Source: Chloroflexota bacterium | Lineage (GTDB): Bacteria > Chloroflexota > Anaerolineae > UBA2200 | Direction of reading: 5' to 3' | Assembly (NCBI GenBank): GCA_030607875.1 | Contig: JAUWJD010000034.1 | Span: 1-40,166 of the forward strand | Length of the DNA: 40,166 nucleotides | Shown here: positions 6,711 through 15,248 of the stretch, piece after piece | Numbering within the stretch: position 1 is the stretch's first letter | Layout: each line of letters starts with the position of its first letter | Notes under the pieces: model-generated | What the model was told of the DNA's origin: nothing | What the model saw: the letters and a program-made list of their open reading frames with translations, nothing else | Database searches by the model: none | Program-made: the position numbers and the translations under genes

Positions 6711-7907
6711 CTACCAGTCTGTCTTGGCGCGCTCCGCTACGATCCGCTCATAGATCTCCAAGGTGCGCTCGGCAATGCTTTCCCATGTGTATTGCTGTAA
6801 CACCATCTTGTAGGCATTCTCTGCACGCTGCGCAGCCCAGTCAGGACGGGCCAGGGTGTGATTGATTCCCCAGGCCAGTGACTCCACGTTGTCCGGATAC
6901 ACTGTAATGCCAGTTTCCCCGTGCTGGACCACTTCCTGTAGCCCACCAACGAGGGAAACGACGACTGGTGTCTTGGCGGCCATTGCCTCAAGGGCCACAA
7001 TGCCAAACGGCTCATACAAGCTGGGGAACACGGCACAGGAGGCCACTTTGTACAGACGGTCACGGTCATCATCGGGAATGAACCCTGTGAACAGCACCTT
7101 CTCGCCAACGCCAAGCTCCCAGGCACGGCTGCGCAGGTCGCCGAGCAGCGCTCCTGTGCCAGCGATCACAAACTTGGCCGCTGGGTTTTCAGCCAGCACT
7201 AGAGGCACAGCCTCGACTAAAACCTGCAAGCCCTTTTCTTGGACAACGCGCCCCACGTAGAAGATAATCTGTTCACCAGGCGGCGCGTACACACTGCGGA
7301 AGCGCGACAGGTCTACCCCGTCCCACCGTGCAAAGCGGTCCGCTTTCACGCCATTGGGGATGACGTCGATCTTGTCCATTGGTGCTTTGAAGTAGCTGGC
7401 GATTTCGTTGGCCATGAACTGAGTGCAGGCGATCACCCGCCATGACTCGTAGGTCAGCCACCATTCAGCACTGTGGATGGCCCGCTGCTGCTCGGTAACC
7501 AGATGGCCCCGTGCACGGCCCTGCTCTGTAGCATGGATTGTGCTGAGGAGGGGAATCTTGAAGTTATGCTTGAGTGCAGCGGCACTGAAGGCAGTCAGCC
7601 AATCGTGATTGTGAATCAGGTCGATGCCTTTGGTTGTACACAGATTGCCGCCGATTTCTTCCAGCTTGATGTTGGTCAGCCAAGTGCGAGTGTAAAAGTC
7701 GGACCTCGGCGCATCCAAGGGCTCGACGCGATAGACGGCGAGCCCATCGCTCTCCTCCAGTGCCCCGCCCCCAGCAGAGCGCGGAGTGACCAAGTGCACC
7801 TCGACGCCAAGTTTGACCAACGCGGGAACGAGATCAGCCACGTGGCGCCCCAGCCCGCCGACAACGTGCGGAGGATATTCCCAAGACAGCATCAACACGC
7901 GCATCAT
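6711..7907 (-). CDS. GT4-family glycosyltransferase (glycogen-synthase-like)
   Basis: A retaining GT-B glycosyltransferase of 398 aa. The N-terminal domain begins MRVLMLSWEYPPHVVGGLGR with HVADLVPALVKLGVEVHLVT, the pattern of glycogen-synthase-like GT4/GT5 enzymes. The middle has HNHDWLTAF and PNGVKADRF. The C-terminal domain has FYVGRVVQEKGLQVLVEAVP and the nucleotide-sugar motif FPSLYEPFGIVALEAMAAKTPVV, which holds the E-x7-E pair. The start may be either of two adjacent ATGs (7907 or 7904), with GGGAGGG just upstream. Donor and acceptor are unknown; alpha-glucan or surface polysaccharide are both possible. It is read away from its own promoter at 7944-7972. Confidence 0.93.
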   Translation of the reverse strand: MMRVLMLSWEYPPHVVGGLGRHVADLVPALVKLGVEVHLVTPRSAGGGALEESDGLAVYRVEPLDAPRSDFYTRTWLTNIKLEEIGGNLCTTKGIDLIHNHDWLTAFSAAALKHNFKIPLLSTIHATEQGRARGHLVTEQQRAIHSAEWWLTYESWRVIACTQFMANEIASYFKAPMDKIDVIPNGVKADRFARWDGVDLSRFRSVYAPPGEQIIFYVGRVVQEKGLQVLVEAVPLVLAENPAAKFVIAGTGALLGDLRSRAWELGVGEKVLFTGFIPDDDRDRLYKVASCAVFPSLYEPFGIVALEAMAAKTPVVVSLVGGLQEVVQHGETGITVYPDNVESLAWGINHTLARPDWAAQRAENAYKMVLQQYTWESIAERTLEIYERIVAERAKTDW

Positions 7908-7943
7908 CGCCCTCCCTTCTACTTGGCAACTGTGAGTGGAGAC

Positions 7944-7972
7944 ATTATACTACAGCCTGTCGCGTGGGGCAA
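7944..7972 (-). promoter_or_regulatory. Promoter for the GT4 gene
   Basis: On the minus strand TTGCCC and a consensus TATAAT are 17 nt apart. Transcription would start near 7937, about 30 nt before the ATG. Confidence 0.5.
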
Positions 7973-8127
7973 GGACATAGTCCGGCGACTGTAGGTCACA
8001 GCGAGTGCCATTTGATAGTCACGCGTTGGAAGTCCATGTCTGCTGTTGAGAAGCCGTCTCGCTTTGTCTCACCTTCAGCCCTTCGTCCCATTTACCCATA
8101 GTCCATCCAAAGAAAGGCAGCACAAGT

Positions 8128-9144
8128 ATGACCACAGAACCTTCTATCGTGCAGGTTAACAAAGAGCAGTGCCGGAACCTGGCCCGGTGTTTGACAGTGC
8201 TTCAGGTGCGCCCGGATCGGTACCTGAGGAGGCCAGCCGACGAGATTGAACGCCGCCCGGAAGCCAACTTCTGGTTTTATGTCACGGCGATATGCCAGAG
8301 CACGAGGACCTTCGAGGGCACCCTCAATGGCCGCTGGGTGCGCGGTTGGGATTACCTGGTGCAAGCCAGCCGGCGTCGCATTGAGGACTTTAACGCAGAG
8401 CGGATGCAGGCATACACTGCCGAGGATCTGCGCAGTCTGTTGTCCGATGACCTTACCGGTGCGCACTCCCCAATCGACCGTGTTGAGGAGCGACTGGAGC
8501 AACTGCACGACTGTGCTGAGCGCCTGCGGCAGCATTGTGGCGGCGAGGCAATGGGCATCTACGCGCGCTGCGAGGGACGCCTCGTGGGAACCGGGGGCTT
8601 GATCGAGCTCCTTTCGGCGTTCGAAGCCTATAGTGATCCGCTGCATAAAAAGTCAGTGCTCCTGGCCGGCATGCTCCACGAGATTGGCGTGTGGCCTTTG
8701 CATGATGCACACAACCTGAAGGTTGCTATGGACTATCACGCTATGCGGGTGGCACTGCGCAGCGGCATGGTCGAGGTACAAGACACAGACCTGGCACGCG
8801 ACCTGCGCGCACAGAACACCGTTTCCGATCACCTGAATGAGGTCGTCCGTTCCGCAGTGAGCACGGCCTGCGATATCATGGTGCAAGAATCGGGACTGTC
8901 GGTCTTTGCTTTCGACAAGCTGATCTGGCACCTGGGACGAAGCTGCTGCTTCTACGAACACGAGCCGATCTGTGGACAAGAGCGCATGCTGAAGGGGTGC
9001 TTCAAACGTGATAGGTGTTCATTCATCCAGGCCACGACGTACAGATGCCTCAACGTCTGCCTCTTTGACGGCGTCTGCAAGGGAAGCCGTGATCCCGCAT
9101 ATCGTTCATATTGGGAGACAAATGTATACACACCGCACTATTAG
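8128..9144 (+). CDS. Uncharacterised HhH-GPD-like protein with Cys-rich C terminus
   Basis: 338 aa, family not certain. The body is helical. A segment near residues 170-215 (LIELLSAFEAYSDPLHKKSV, then AMDYHAMRVALRSGMVEV) resembles the K...VDYHxxRxxLRxG pattern of helix-hairpin-helix base-excision or nucleoside-processing proteins. An early FWFYVTAICQSTRTFEG loosely recalls queuosine-salvage glycosylases. The last 60 residues hold about nine cysteines (RSCCFYE, ICGQ, GCF, RCSF, RCLNVC, VCKG), enough for an Fe-S or zinc site. It ends YTPHY. The ATG at 8128 has AAAGG 9 nt upstream. It diverges from the GT4 gene. A DNA glycosylase, a base-salvage enzyme or another HhH protein are all possible. 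Confidence 0.6.
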   Translation: MTTEPSIVQVNKEQCRNLARCLTVLQVRPDRYLRRPADEIERRPEANFWFYVTAICQSTRTFEGTLNGRWVRGWDYLVQASRRRIEDFNAERMQAYTAEDLRSLLSDDLTGAHSPIDRVEERLEQLHDCAERLRQHCGGEAMGIYARCEGRLVGTGGLIELLSAFEAYSDPLHKKSVLLAGMLHEIGVWPLHDAHNLKVAMDYHAMRVALRSGMVEVQDTDLARDLRAQNTVSDHLNEVVRSAVSTACDIMVQESGLSVFAFDKLIWHLGRSCCFYEHEPICGQERMLKGCFKRDRCSFIQATTYRCLNVCLFDGVCKGSRDPAYRSYWETNVYTPHY

Positions 9145-9146
9145 CG

Positions 9147-9174
9147 GTTGTCAGTTGGCTGTTGGCAGATTAGT
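9147..9174. repeat. Heptamer repeat tract
   Basis: GTTGTCA, GTTGGCT, GTTGGCA, GATTAGT in strict 7-nt phase, three bases after the HhH-like gene. Same type as the tract at 6582. Confidence 0.55.
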
Positions 9175-9270
9175 CAGCAGATTAAGCGGATGGCAAGAGC
9201 ATCCCATGAGCCCAGAGAGTATGAGCTTCTGAAGTGCCTGGGAGCTGCTGGGAAGAATGGAGAGGCAAAC

Positions 9271-9663
9271 ATGGAAGATATCACTGAAGCCATTAGTCGG
9301 GCGTTGGTAGACGGACAACTGCCCTGTGCCGTGGTCTTTGAGATCGCCGAAACGCTGGGAGTTGAGCCCTTGCAGGTGGGAGAAGAGGCCGATCGTTTGG
9401 ATGTTCGCCTGTCCCACTGCCAGTTGGGGCTGTTTGGATGGGGCCCCAAAGCAGAGGGTAAGTATCGGCGAGTCAAGCCACTCAAAGAGGTCCCGCCTGC
9501 GCTGGCCGCAGCGATTCGGGCAGCCCTGGGCAAGGATAGCAGACTAGCCTGTGTGGACGCCTGGCGCATTGCTGCGCAGTTCGGTATAGCGAAGCAGACG
9601 GTGGCCGATGCCGCCGAAGGGCTGGAACTGCGAGTCTCACACTGCCAGTTGGGGGCATTCTAG
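9271..9663 (+). CDS. Small protein made of two copies of a helical HCQLG module
   Basis: The start is ATG 9271 (MEDITEAISRAL), preceded by GGAGAGG; the longer frame from 9148 begins inside a repeat and lacks a ribosome site. The 130 residues split into two similar halves. One has LPCAVVFEIAETLGVEPLQV and ends RLSHCQLGLFGWG. The other has LACVDAWRIAAQFGIAKQTV and ends RVSHCQLGAF. Each half looks like a helix-turn-helix followed by a strand with a His-Cys-Gln-Leu-Gly end. The paired Cys/His could bind a metal, and a regulatory or sensor role is conceivable. I do not know a characterised member. Confidence 0.65.
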   Translation: MEDITEAISRALVDGQLPCAVVFEIAETLGVEPLQVGEEADRLDVRLSHCQLGLFGWGPKAEGKYRRVKPLKEVPPALAAAIRAALGKDSRLACVDAWRIAAQFGIAKQTVADAAEGLELRVSHCQLGAF

Positions 9664-9780
9664 AGGGTCGCCTGGAGCTTACCCACGTCTTGGCTGGAGA
9701 AAGAATCTGTATTGGTTTCTATTCTGTTCTCGTGTTATTCGGTATTCCTTTCGTGAATTCATGCACAGAAAAGTGGGCAG

Positions 9781-9809
9781 TTGACAGCGCTGAGACTCCG
9801 TTGTACAAT
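9781..9809 (+). promoter_or_regulatory. Promoter for the GNAT gene at 9841
   Basis: TTGACA, 17 nt, TACAAT: near-consensus. Transcription starts about 9816, leaving 25 nt that include the GGGAGGAAG ribosome site. Confidence 0.65.
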
Positions 9810-9840
9810 CGAGCGCAGAACTGAATGGGAGGAAGTAGAC

Positions 9841-10257
9841 ATGGTCATCCGCGACTTTCAGCCAGAAGACACCGATGCCCTCGTGGACATCCTGAAAGCC
9901 AACCTGCAATACAGCGATCCACACACAGAAGGGCCGGAAGCCATGCTACGAGTGCACCAGTGCAGAGCAGCGGTGTTTCTGGTCGCTGAGGAGGGGGGCA
10001 GACCAGTGGGTCTGAGCCGTGGAGTCTATGACGGTTCCAAGGCTCTGATTCACATCGTCTCCGTAGATCCTGCCCATCAGGGACGTGGCATCGGCTCCGC
10101 CCTAGTGCGCGAGACTGCCAGACGCTTCAAGGAACGCGGGGCCAGGAATCTGGCAGTGACTGTGCCGGGCGACAACCTCGAGTTCTGGAAAAAGCTCTCG
10201 TTCCGCCTCACCACTCGTATCATGTTCGCCCATCCCATAGATACCGTGATCGAGTAG
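9841..10257 (+). CDS. GNAT family N-acetyltransferase
   Basis: 138 aa starting at ATG 9841 with GGGAGGA 9 nt upstream; the frame open to 9781 is promoter and leader. The GNAT core is plain: MVIRDFQPEDTDALVDILKA, AAVFLVAEEGGRPVGLSRG, IHIVSVDPAHQGRGIGSALV with the Q/R-x-x-G-x-G/A acetyl-CoA loop (QGRGIG), then FWKKLSFRLTT for motif B. Acyl acceptor unknown. It is a single-gene transcript by its promoter and faces the MBL gene convergently. Confidence 0.9.
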   Translation: MVIRDFQPEDTDALVDILKANLQYSDPHTEGPEAMLRVHQCRAAVFLVAEEGGRPVGLSRGVYDGSKALIHIVSVDPAHQGRGIGSALVRETARRFKERGARNLAVTVPGDNLEFWKKLSFRLTTRIMFAHPIDTVIE

Positions 10258-10325
10258 CGCTCCTCTGCCGTAGCGTCCCGGGTTGCCCTGCACTCAATGA
10301 ATTGGTTGTTCGTCGCTGGCTCTTC

Positions 10326-11189
10326 TCAAACCACGGGGCTCTCTTGCGCTTCCTCCTGCGCTCCTTCACCCTTTAGGCGGGAGTAGAGCGCGAACAGATT
10401 CTCCCGGTGCAGGTACCGTACCAGCCCATCCAAAGGGACACGTGACTTTCCACAGGACTCGATATCGATGTCCAGCAAGGCGGATTCCGGCGCGCCTTGC
10501 TGGACCAAGCGCTGCACCCTCTCCTGGACGCATTCCAAGTAGTGCAGGCTTGACTCAATCTCGTAGGCCAGTTCCCCTCTCAGCAGCAGTTGTCCATGAC
10601 CTTGCAGAACACTCTCAGGCTTGAGTTCACGTATCCTGCGTAAAGATCGCGCGCTGTCTTCAGGACTGCCCCACACAAAGTACGGCACCGGCAACATCGC
10701 ATCTCCGGCAAAGAGGATCTTGTCACCCTCGACCAAGGCTCCAATGCAGTTGTTGGTGTGCCCCGGCAGGGCAGTGATATGGAGGGAATGCGCCCCGAGG
10801 TGGATGTAAGTGTCGTGCTCAAAGACGACGTTGGGCAAGCGAATCTCGACTTCAGCCAGGCCAGGTGTCTGCCTCTTGGCGTCAGCCAGGTTCTTTTGGC
10901 CCCACTTCTGCAGGGCCTCGCGACACAGTGAATGGGCCAGCACTTCCGCTTCCGGGAACAGATAGGTTCCGTTCGTGTGGTCGGAATGGTGGTGGGTGTT
11001 GATAACGTAGCGGACTGAGCCGTGCCCTCGCCTCCTGATGAAAGCAATCATCTCGCGAGTCTCTTCGGGGAAGGGAAGCGTATCGATGACGATAGTGCCT
11101 TCCGAGGTCAGAATGACGCCGGCGGTCACCTGGGCATAGAGGTCACTGGTGAACGTGTAGATGTCGTCGGCAACGCGATCCCGTCTCAT
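10326..11189 (-). CDS. MBL-fold metallo-hydrolase
   Basis: 287 aa metallo-beta-lactamase fold. The metal motif is NTHHHSDHTNG (HxHxDH form), followed by LPGHTNNC, FAGDAMLPVPYF and LQGHGQ, which supply the remaining ligands. The N terminus (DIYTFTSDLYAQVTAGVILT) is the usual beta-sandwich entry. The C-terminal 80 residues are helical (YLECVQERVQRLVQQGA), as in the glyoxalase II/SoxH-like subgroup. The start at 11189 has AGGAAAGG 7 nt upstream. Substrate unknown. Its promoter is at 11288-11316. Confidence 0.9.
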   Translation of the reverse strand: MRRDRVADDIYTFTSDLYAQVTAGVILTSEGTIVIDTLPFPEETREMIAFIRRRGHGSVRYVINTHHHSDHTNGTYLFPEAEVLAHSLCREALQKWGQKNLADAKRQTPGLAEVEIRLPNVVFEHDTYIHLGAHSLHITALPGHTNNCIGALVEGDKILFAGDAMLPVPYFVWGSPEDSARSLRRIRELKPESVLQGHGQLLLRGELAYEIESSLHYLECVQERVQRLVQQGAPESALLDIDIESCGKSRVPLDGLVRYLHRENLFALYSRLKGEGAQEEAQESPVV

Positions 11190-11287
11190 GCAGCCTTTCC
11201 TGACGCAGTGTGGGAACCCTTCAAGGCAGTAAGTGGTGAACGGCGTTCATGCACCTGTCCGTGGCCTGCCTGTCTTCTCTGTGGGAA

Positions 11288-11316
11288 AGGATAGCACAGG
11301 AAAAAGCAAAAGTCAA
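11288..11316 (-). promoter_or_regulatory. Promoter for the MBL gene
   Basis: Minus strand TTGACT, 17 nt, TATCCT. Start near 11281, a leader of about 90 nt. Confidence 0.5.
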
Positions 11317-11617
11317 GCCCTCGACAAAAAAAGGTCACCTAGCTTAGCAGCCAGTGACCCGACAAAAATGCGTCTCCACCATGCCGTGTGCGCTATTGTT
11401 TTGAACCTGCTCTCGCAAGTGGGGAACTAACTCCGTGGTTTTGCCTCACTGCTGCCAGTTACTACAGCCCCACAGGAAACGGTATCCCCTTTTTTCTCTC
11501 TGTTGGCTCAAAACTCATCGTCGCATCACAAACAGAGCAGATGACGCAGCCGCATAGTATCACAAAGAGCCAATAATGTCAAATCGCGCGATTTGCTCTC
11601 CTTCACGCCTCAGCACG
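11317..11617. other. Spacer without a recognisable gene
   Basis: Between the MBL promoter and the 3' end of the surface-protein gene I see only short AT-richer stretches and no coding pattern, terminator or repeat. Confidence 0.5.
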
Positions 11618-12736
11618 TTAACCTGCGCTGGGCTGGCGTTCTTTCCACAGCGACCACCCGATGTAGCCAGCAGCAGTCAACCACAAAGCAGCAAAAGTCA
11701 ATAGCATAAACGGGTTATCACCAGGCTCGCTGCCTGCCCCGCTCGGCGGTGCTTTCCGGGTGGGAGTGCTCGTGGGAACCGGGGATTCGGTTGGCGCGAT
11801 GGTCTCTGTTGGGCGCAGTGGCAGCGTTGCTGTGGGCAATGGGGTCTCAGTGGGCAGCGGCGTTTCGGTGGGCGGCGGCGTTTCGGTCGGCCTCGCAGTG
11901 GGCACAACGGTGGGCGTGAAGGTAGGCAAAAGCGTCGGCGCCGGAGTCGGTGTGAATTCCGCCGTCGCCGTCGCTGCCGGCGTCGGTGCGACGTAGGTCA
12001 GGCAGGCATCATCCCAGTATGAGACGTTGAACTTGACCGGGAACTCTGGCCGGCCCCGAGCGTAAACAGTGATGTGATCCGCCTCCGCCTTGGCCTGTAC
12101 CTGAATCTGCACCCAAGCATCGTAGGGCATGCCCTGATCGTCGTAGCGGCGTGTTTCACGGTCCAGCACTGGATCGGACCACACCGTCCGTTCTGAAGGC
12201 ATCGCACCAACGCCTGGCGGCACATCCCCAAATGGATCGATTCCCACGTAGACGCGGTAGTTTCCAGGGTGGTTCAGGTCAGAGATGCGCTCATTATTCC
12301 CATCTGAGATCATGCTCTCTTCGCCGGTGTAGATCTGGACCCAGATAGAGAAAGTGACCAGACTGCCTTTGGGCACAGCCACTCGTTGGTAGATGCCCGC
12401 ATCGTGCACACCAAACATGGTAGAGAATTTTTGGGAGTAGCTTCCTGTATGCACGCGGTAGGTGGAATATCGGTCCAGGCGTGTGATGTCTTCGACATCA
12501 AACTCGGCCTCATGGCTATATTGCGAGTAACCCCAGACGCTCCATGGATTCCAGGCATTGACTACAATGGAGGACGGTCGGGTCCCCAGGCCGCCGGTGC
12601 TGCGCGAGCCCTCTTCCATGCTGGCATTGGCCAGAGGGTTGCCAGGGCAAGGGTCCTGGGCTACCATCACAGGCCCAGGAAAACAAGCAAGCACAACGAG
12701 AATAAGTACAACGTTCAGAATGCGCCGCCAGGACAT
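11618..12736 (-). CDS. Membrane-anchored surface protein with Thr/Pro stalk
   Basis: The start is the ATG at 12736 (MSWRRILNVVLILVVLACFP, a signal peptide ending near VMVAQD), with GGAGGA upstream; the frame open to 13312 is not coding. The mature part of about 230 residues is beta-rich and carbohydrate-binding-module-like: NASMEEG, SYSQKFSTMFGVHDAGIYQR, VTFSIWVQIYTG, and WVQIQVQAKAEADHITVYAR. Then come about 90 residues of TPTPxPTET linker, GSEPGDN, a single membrane helix (FMLLTFAALWLTAAGYIGW) and a short basic tail. So the domain is displayed outside on a stalk and anchored at the C terminus. Ligand unknown. The repetitive DNA of the linker gives long antisense shadow frames. Confidence 0.85.
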   Translation of the reverse strand: MSWRRILNVVLILVVLACFPGPVMVAQDPCPGNPLANASMEEGSRSTGGLGTRPSSIVVNAWNPWSVWGYSQYSHEAEFDVEDITRLDRYSTYRVHTGSYSQKFSTMFGVHDAGIYQRVAVPKGSLVTFSIWVQIYTGEESMISDGNNERISDLNHPGNYRVYVGIDPFGDVPPGVGAMPSERTVWSDPVLDRETRRYDDQGMPYDAWVQIQVQAKAEADHITVYARGRPEFPVKFNVSYWDDACLTYVAPTPAATATAEFTPTPAPTLLPTFTPTVVPTARPTETPPPTETPLPTETPLPTATLPLRPTETIAPTESPVPTSTPTRKAPPSGAGSEPGDNPFMLLTFAALWLTAAGYIGWSLWKERQPSAG

Positions 12737-12772
12737 GGTGTAAGTTCCTCCTCGGAGAATAGACTGGGGATG

Positions 12773-12800
12773 ATTATAGCCAGATTGTCTCTGATGCCAA
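12773..12800 (-). promoter_or_regulatory. Promoter for the anchored surface protein
   Basis: Minus strand TTGGCA, 16 nt, consensus TATAAT. Start about 12766, giving a 30-nt leader with the GGAGGA site. Confidence 0.55.
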
Positions 12801-12961
12801 AACGGGAATGACCCGTTCCCAAGCGGCTGACCGCCTCGGCCAACTGGTGTCGCCCTTTTGCGCAGTTGGCAGTTCTCATCTCCCCGTACGTCCCCGCGCT
12901 TGCGCGGTCTTTTGTGTTCAGGACAAGATGGGCTATGATTATCCACAATGGAGGTAAGCCA

Positions 12962-13705
12962 ATGAACCGCGTAGCTCGCCGCAAGTTCATCGAACTGGCC
13001 CTGACGGGTGCAGCAGGTGCCTTTCTCGCTGCCTGCGCAGGGCAACAGGGGCAGCCACAGCAACCCACGAGCACGCCACTGCCCGGCGCCGCACGCGTCC
13101 GCGGCAAGATCGTTCAAAACGAGAACCGGCCCGACCGCAACGTCCGCTATTTCACGCCCTTCATCCCTCCCACGCCAGAGGAATGGCGGCTGACGGTGAA
13201 CGGACTGGTGACCACGCCGCTCACCTTGACCTTTGCCGATATCCAGCAGCTCCCGGCGGTGGAGCAGGTCTCGCGCATGAAGTGTGTGGAATGCTGGTCC
13301 TTCAAAGCCCAATGGGGTGGCTTTGCGCTGGCATCTTTGCTGGAGCAGGTCAAGCCCAAGCTGAATGGGCAGTATGTGCGCATGACCTGCGGGGATGGCT
13401 ACTGGGAAGTGCTGCCGGTGGAGGATCTGACGCGGGACCGCGTCGTGTTCACCTATCGCATGGCCAGCGAGTTCCTGGCTGACGAGTATGGTTCACCGCT
13501 GCGCCTCATCGTGCCCTGGAAGTACAGATACAAGGGGGCCAAGTGCATCACCGGCATGGAGTTTGTCTCCTCCTTGGCTCCGGGGTACTGGCCAACGGTA
13601 GGCCCCTACACAACCCATGGAGACATTCAGGTGGGCTCCGATTTCCCGCAAGACGTCGGCGAGCGCAGGCCAATCACCGAGCCGGGCAAAGAGCTGACGT
13701 ACTAG
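12962..13705 (+). CDS. Tat-exported molybdopterin-dependent oxidoreductase (YedY/MsrP-like)
   Basis: The start is ATG 12962, seven nt after GGAGGTAA. The N terminus MNRVARRKFIELALTGAAGA has a twin-arginine (R6R7) and then a lipobox LAAC with Cys25, so the protein is probably a Tat-exported lipoprotein. The sulfite-oxidase-fold body follows: WRLTVNGLV, LTLTFADIQQLP, and MKCVECWS, where Cys108 aligns with the molybdenum-ligating Cys of YedY. Later segments YWEVLPVEDL, LADEYGSPLRLIVPWKYRYK and GAKCITGMEF bind the pterin. Length 247 aa is short but includes all core motifs. No haem partner (msrQ) is nearby. Methionine-sulfoxide reduction is possible; the substrate is inferred only from fold. Confidence 0.9.
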   Translation: MNRVARRKFIELALTGAAGAFLAACAGQQGQPQQPTSTPLPGAARVRGKIVQNENRPDRNVRYFTPFIPPTPEEWRLTVNGLVTTPLTLTFADIQQLPAVEQVSRMKCVECWSFKAQWGGFALASLLEQVKPKLNGQYVRMTCGDGYWEVLPVEDLTRDRVVFTYRMASEFLADEYGSPLRLIVPWKYRYKGAKCITGMEFVSSLAPGYWPTVGPYTTHGDIQVGSDFPQDVGERRPITEPGKELTY

Positions 13706-13746
13706 CGCGGTTTCCAGATCGCCCCCTTCTTTCCAGGCGTTCTCAG

Positions 13747-14877
13747 TCAATCCCGCTTTGAGGCACACCTGGCACAGGACTCGTCGCAGTCCCACCCCTG
13801 CTCCGTGGCAACCTGGGGCAGCCGCGCGACGATTGGCAGATAGGCCCGCTGGTTTCCAACGGTGCGCACCTGGCCGGAATTCGGGTCCGCCATAAGCGAT
13901 GATACGTCTACAGCTTCAAAATCGGACCCACGCACGCGGTGCAGCTCGTGGAGCACATCGTTGTCCCAGCGCTCGTCCGGCAGGCCAGAAACAGACCAGG
14001 CCGAGCCGTTGTCTGCCAGGATCATGCCGTACTTTTTGAGTGCTCGCAGGATCACCTGCACCTCAGGCGAAAAAACCGAGACGTCAAAGTCAGCCTTCAG
14101 GCGAACGCGCTGGCCCATCGGCGGGTACTGGGCACCCATGAGGCTGGAGGCATAGTGCCGCGCGGGCCAGACGTAGGCCCGGCGTGTCTGTGGCGCGGTG
14201 AAACGCAGCGCGTGACTAATCTCGCCACTGGCCACTTCCTCGTAACGCACCAGCCCGGGCAGGATGGGCAGGCCCGCCGCATCCGCCGAGGTCCAGCCAA
14301 CAGGCCGCAGCGCGTTCGAGTTCAGCTCAAAGATCGCGCCAGAGCCAGCATGCCAACTGCCATCTGGCTGCGGCCAGGCATAGAACAGCTCGTAGAGCAC
14401 GCAGTTGTCGCGGTCCAGCACCAGCACATGGCGGTCGCCATCACTATCCGGCCCGTCCTCGATCAGGGCGTCTAACGGAATCGGGTAAGGGCCAGGATCG
14501 CTCTCTTCATCGTAGTCAAAGGTGACGGCAACTCTGGGCTGATTGCCGGGTACCGTGATATAGGGTATACCAATGGGTCCGCCCTCCCAGGTACCCGAAC
14601 CAAAGTCAGCGTGCACATACCTGCCAGCGCCGATAGTAGCGACATATGCCGCTGAATTGGCGTGCACGGGTAACGTGTCCACTGGCACATTCCAGATATT
14701 GTCCGCAGGGAAGACAGCGCAGCCAGCCACGTTAGGCTGCGTCTGGACAAGTGGCGCGAGTTCACCCATGGAAGCGTGGCCAGTTCCGTCAGACATGAGT
14801 GTGGCCAGGATTACAATGAGGCCAAACCAGCGGAACCATCTCAACCTGACGATGATAGGCAGCGGAATTCGTGTCAT
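13747..14877 (-). CDS. Secreted protein of unknown function with Y-L-P type C terminus
   Basis: The ATG at 14877 overlaps the stop of the MazG-like gene (ATGA), so the two are coupled; the frame open upstream lies inside that gene. It has a basic start and signal sequence (RWFRWFGLIVILATLMSDG). The mature part begins CAVFPADNIWNVPVDTLPV and contains GAGRYVHADFGSGTWEGGPI, YDEESDPGPYPIPLDALIED, HVLVLDRDNCVLYELFYAWP and TRRAYVWPARHYASS. These are conserved in a family of bacterial extracellular proteins of unknown function. Near the end stands QRAYLPIVARLPQ, like the terminal tails of two other secreted proteins here, then a Cys-rich CDESCARCASKRD. The first codons derive from an ATTCGTG repeat. 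Confidence 0.8.
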   Translation of the reverse strand: MTRIPLPIIVRLRWFRWFGLIVILATLMSDGTGHASMGELAPLVQTQPNVAGCAVFPADNIWNVPVDTLPVHANSAAYVATIGAGRYVHADFGSGTWEGGPIGIPYITVPGNQPRVAVTFDYDEESDPGPYPIPLDALIEDGPDSDGDRHVLVLDRDNCVLYELFYAWPQPDGSWHAGSGAIFELNSNALRPVGWTSADAAGLPILPGLVRYEEVASGEISHALRFTAPQTRRAYVWPARHYASSLMGAQYPPMGQRVRLKADFDVSVFSPEVQVILRALKKYGMILADNGSAWSVSGLPDERWDNDVLHELHRVRGSDFEAVDVSSLMADPNSGQVRTVGNQRAYLPIVARLPQVATEQGWDCDESCARCASKRD

Positions 14878-15248
14878 TCGTGCTTTTTCGTGTGATTCGT
14901 GTACAGAGTGCCAGGCCGCTTCTTCGGCCACGTACGCTTGAGGTTCTGCTTCATTTTTCGGGCGTAGCATTTCTGCAGGTCGATTCCGGCATAATTGGCC
15001 AGCTTGAGAATGTAGGCCAGACAATCCGCAAGCTCCTCGCCTAGATGGTCTCTGGCGACGTCCTCCTCGGACAGTCCCTCCGCCCGTTCGAGTTGCCGTG
15101 CAGCCCTCACCGCCTCGCCCAGTTCGGCCATCAGATAGGTCAGGTTCCGGAACAGATCCAGGTCAAAGCCCTTCGCCTGATCCAGGGCTCGATGAAAAGC
15201 TTGCAAATCGCGAACTGTGAGCTGATCGCTTGCAGGAAAACCGATCAC
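14874..15248 (-). CDS. MazG-like nucleotide pyrophosphohydrolase
   Basis: The start is GTG at 15248, 4 nt after a GGGGAGGAG ribosome site, giving 124 aa; the frame open to 15323 has no such site. The protein has the all-alpha NTP-pyrophosphohydrolase core: FRNLTYLMAELGEAVRAARQ with the ExxE metal pair (ELGE), then DHLGEELADCLAYILKLANY with the second EExxD set. It cleaves NTPs to NMP and pyrophosphate; house-cleaning or dUTPase-like roles are both known. The last seven residues (NHTKKHE) and the stop are encoded by an ATTCGTG-type repeat, suggesting that the original 3' end was replaced. The next gene overlaps its stop. Confidence 0.88.
   Translation of the reverse strand: MIGFPASDQLTVRDLQAFHRALDQAKGFDLDLFRNLTYLMAELGEAVRAARQLERAEGLSEEDVARDHLGEELADCLAYILKLANYAGIDLQKCYARKMKQNLKRTWPKKRPGTLYTNHTKKHE
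14885..14907. repeat. ATTCGTG-type dispersed repeat, copy 1
   Basis: TTTTCGTG-TG-ATTC-G-TGTAC-A-GA matches the copy at 15784-15806 in 19 of 23 positions. More ATTCGTG units lie at 14868-14881. It forms the 3' end of the MazG-like gene. Confidence 0.55.

Noticed and set aside
11317..11617. Possible terminator near the CCCCTTTTTT run at 11488
   Set aside because: No stem precedes the T-run in either direction.
12737..13312. N-terminal extension of the anchored surface protein
   Set aside because: It overlaps the molybdopterin oxidoreductase gene and its promoter; the signal peptide starts at 12736.
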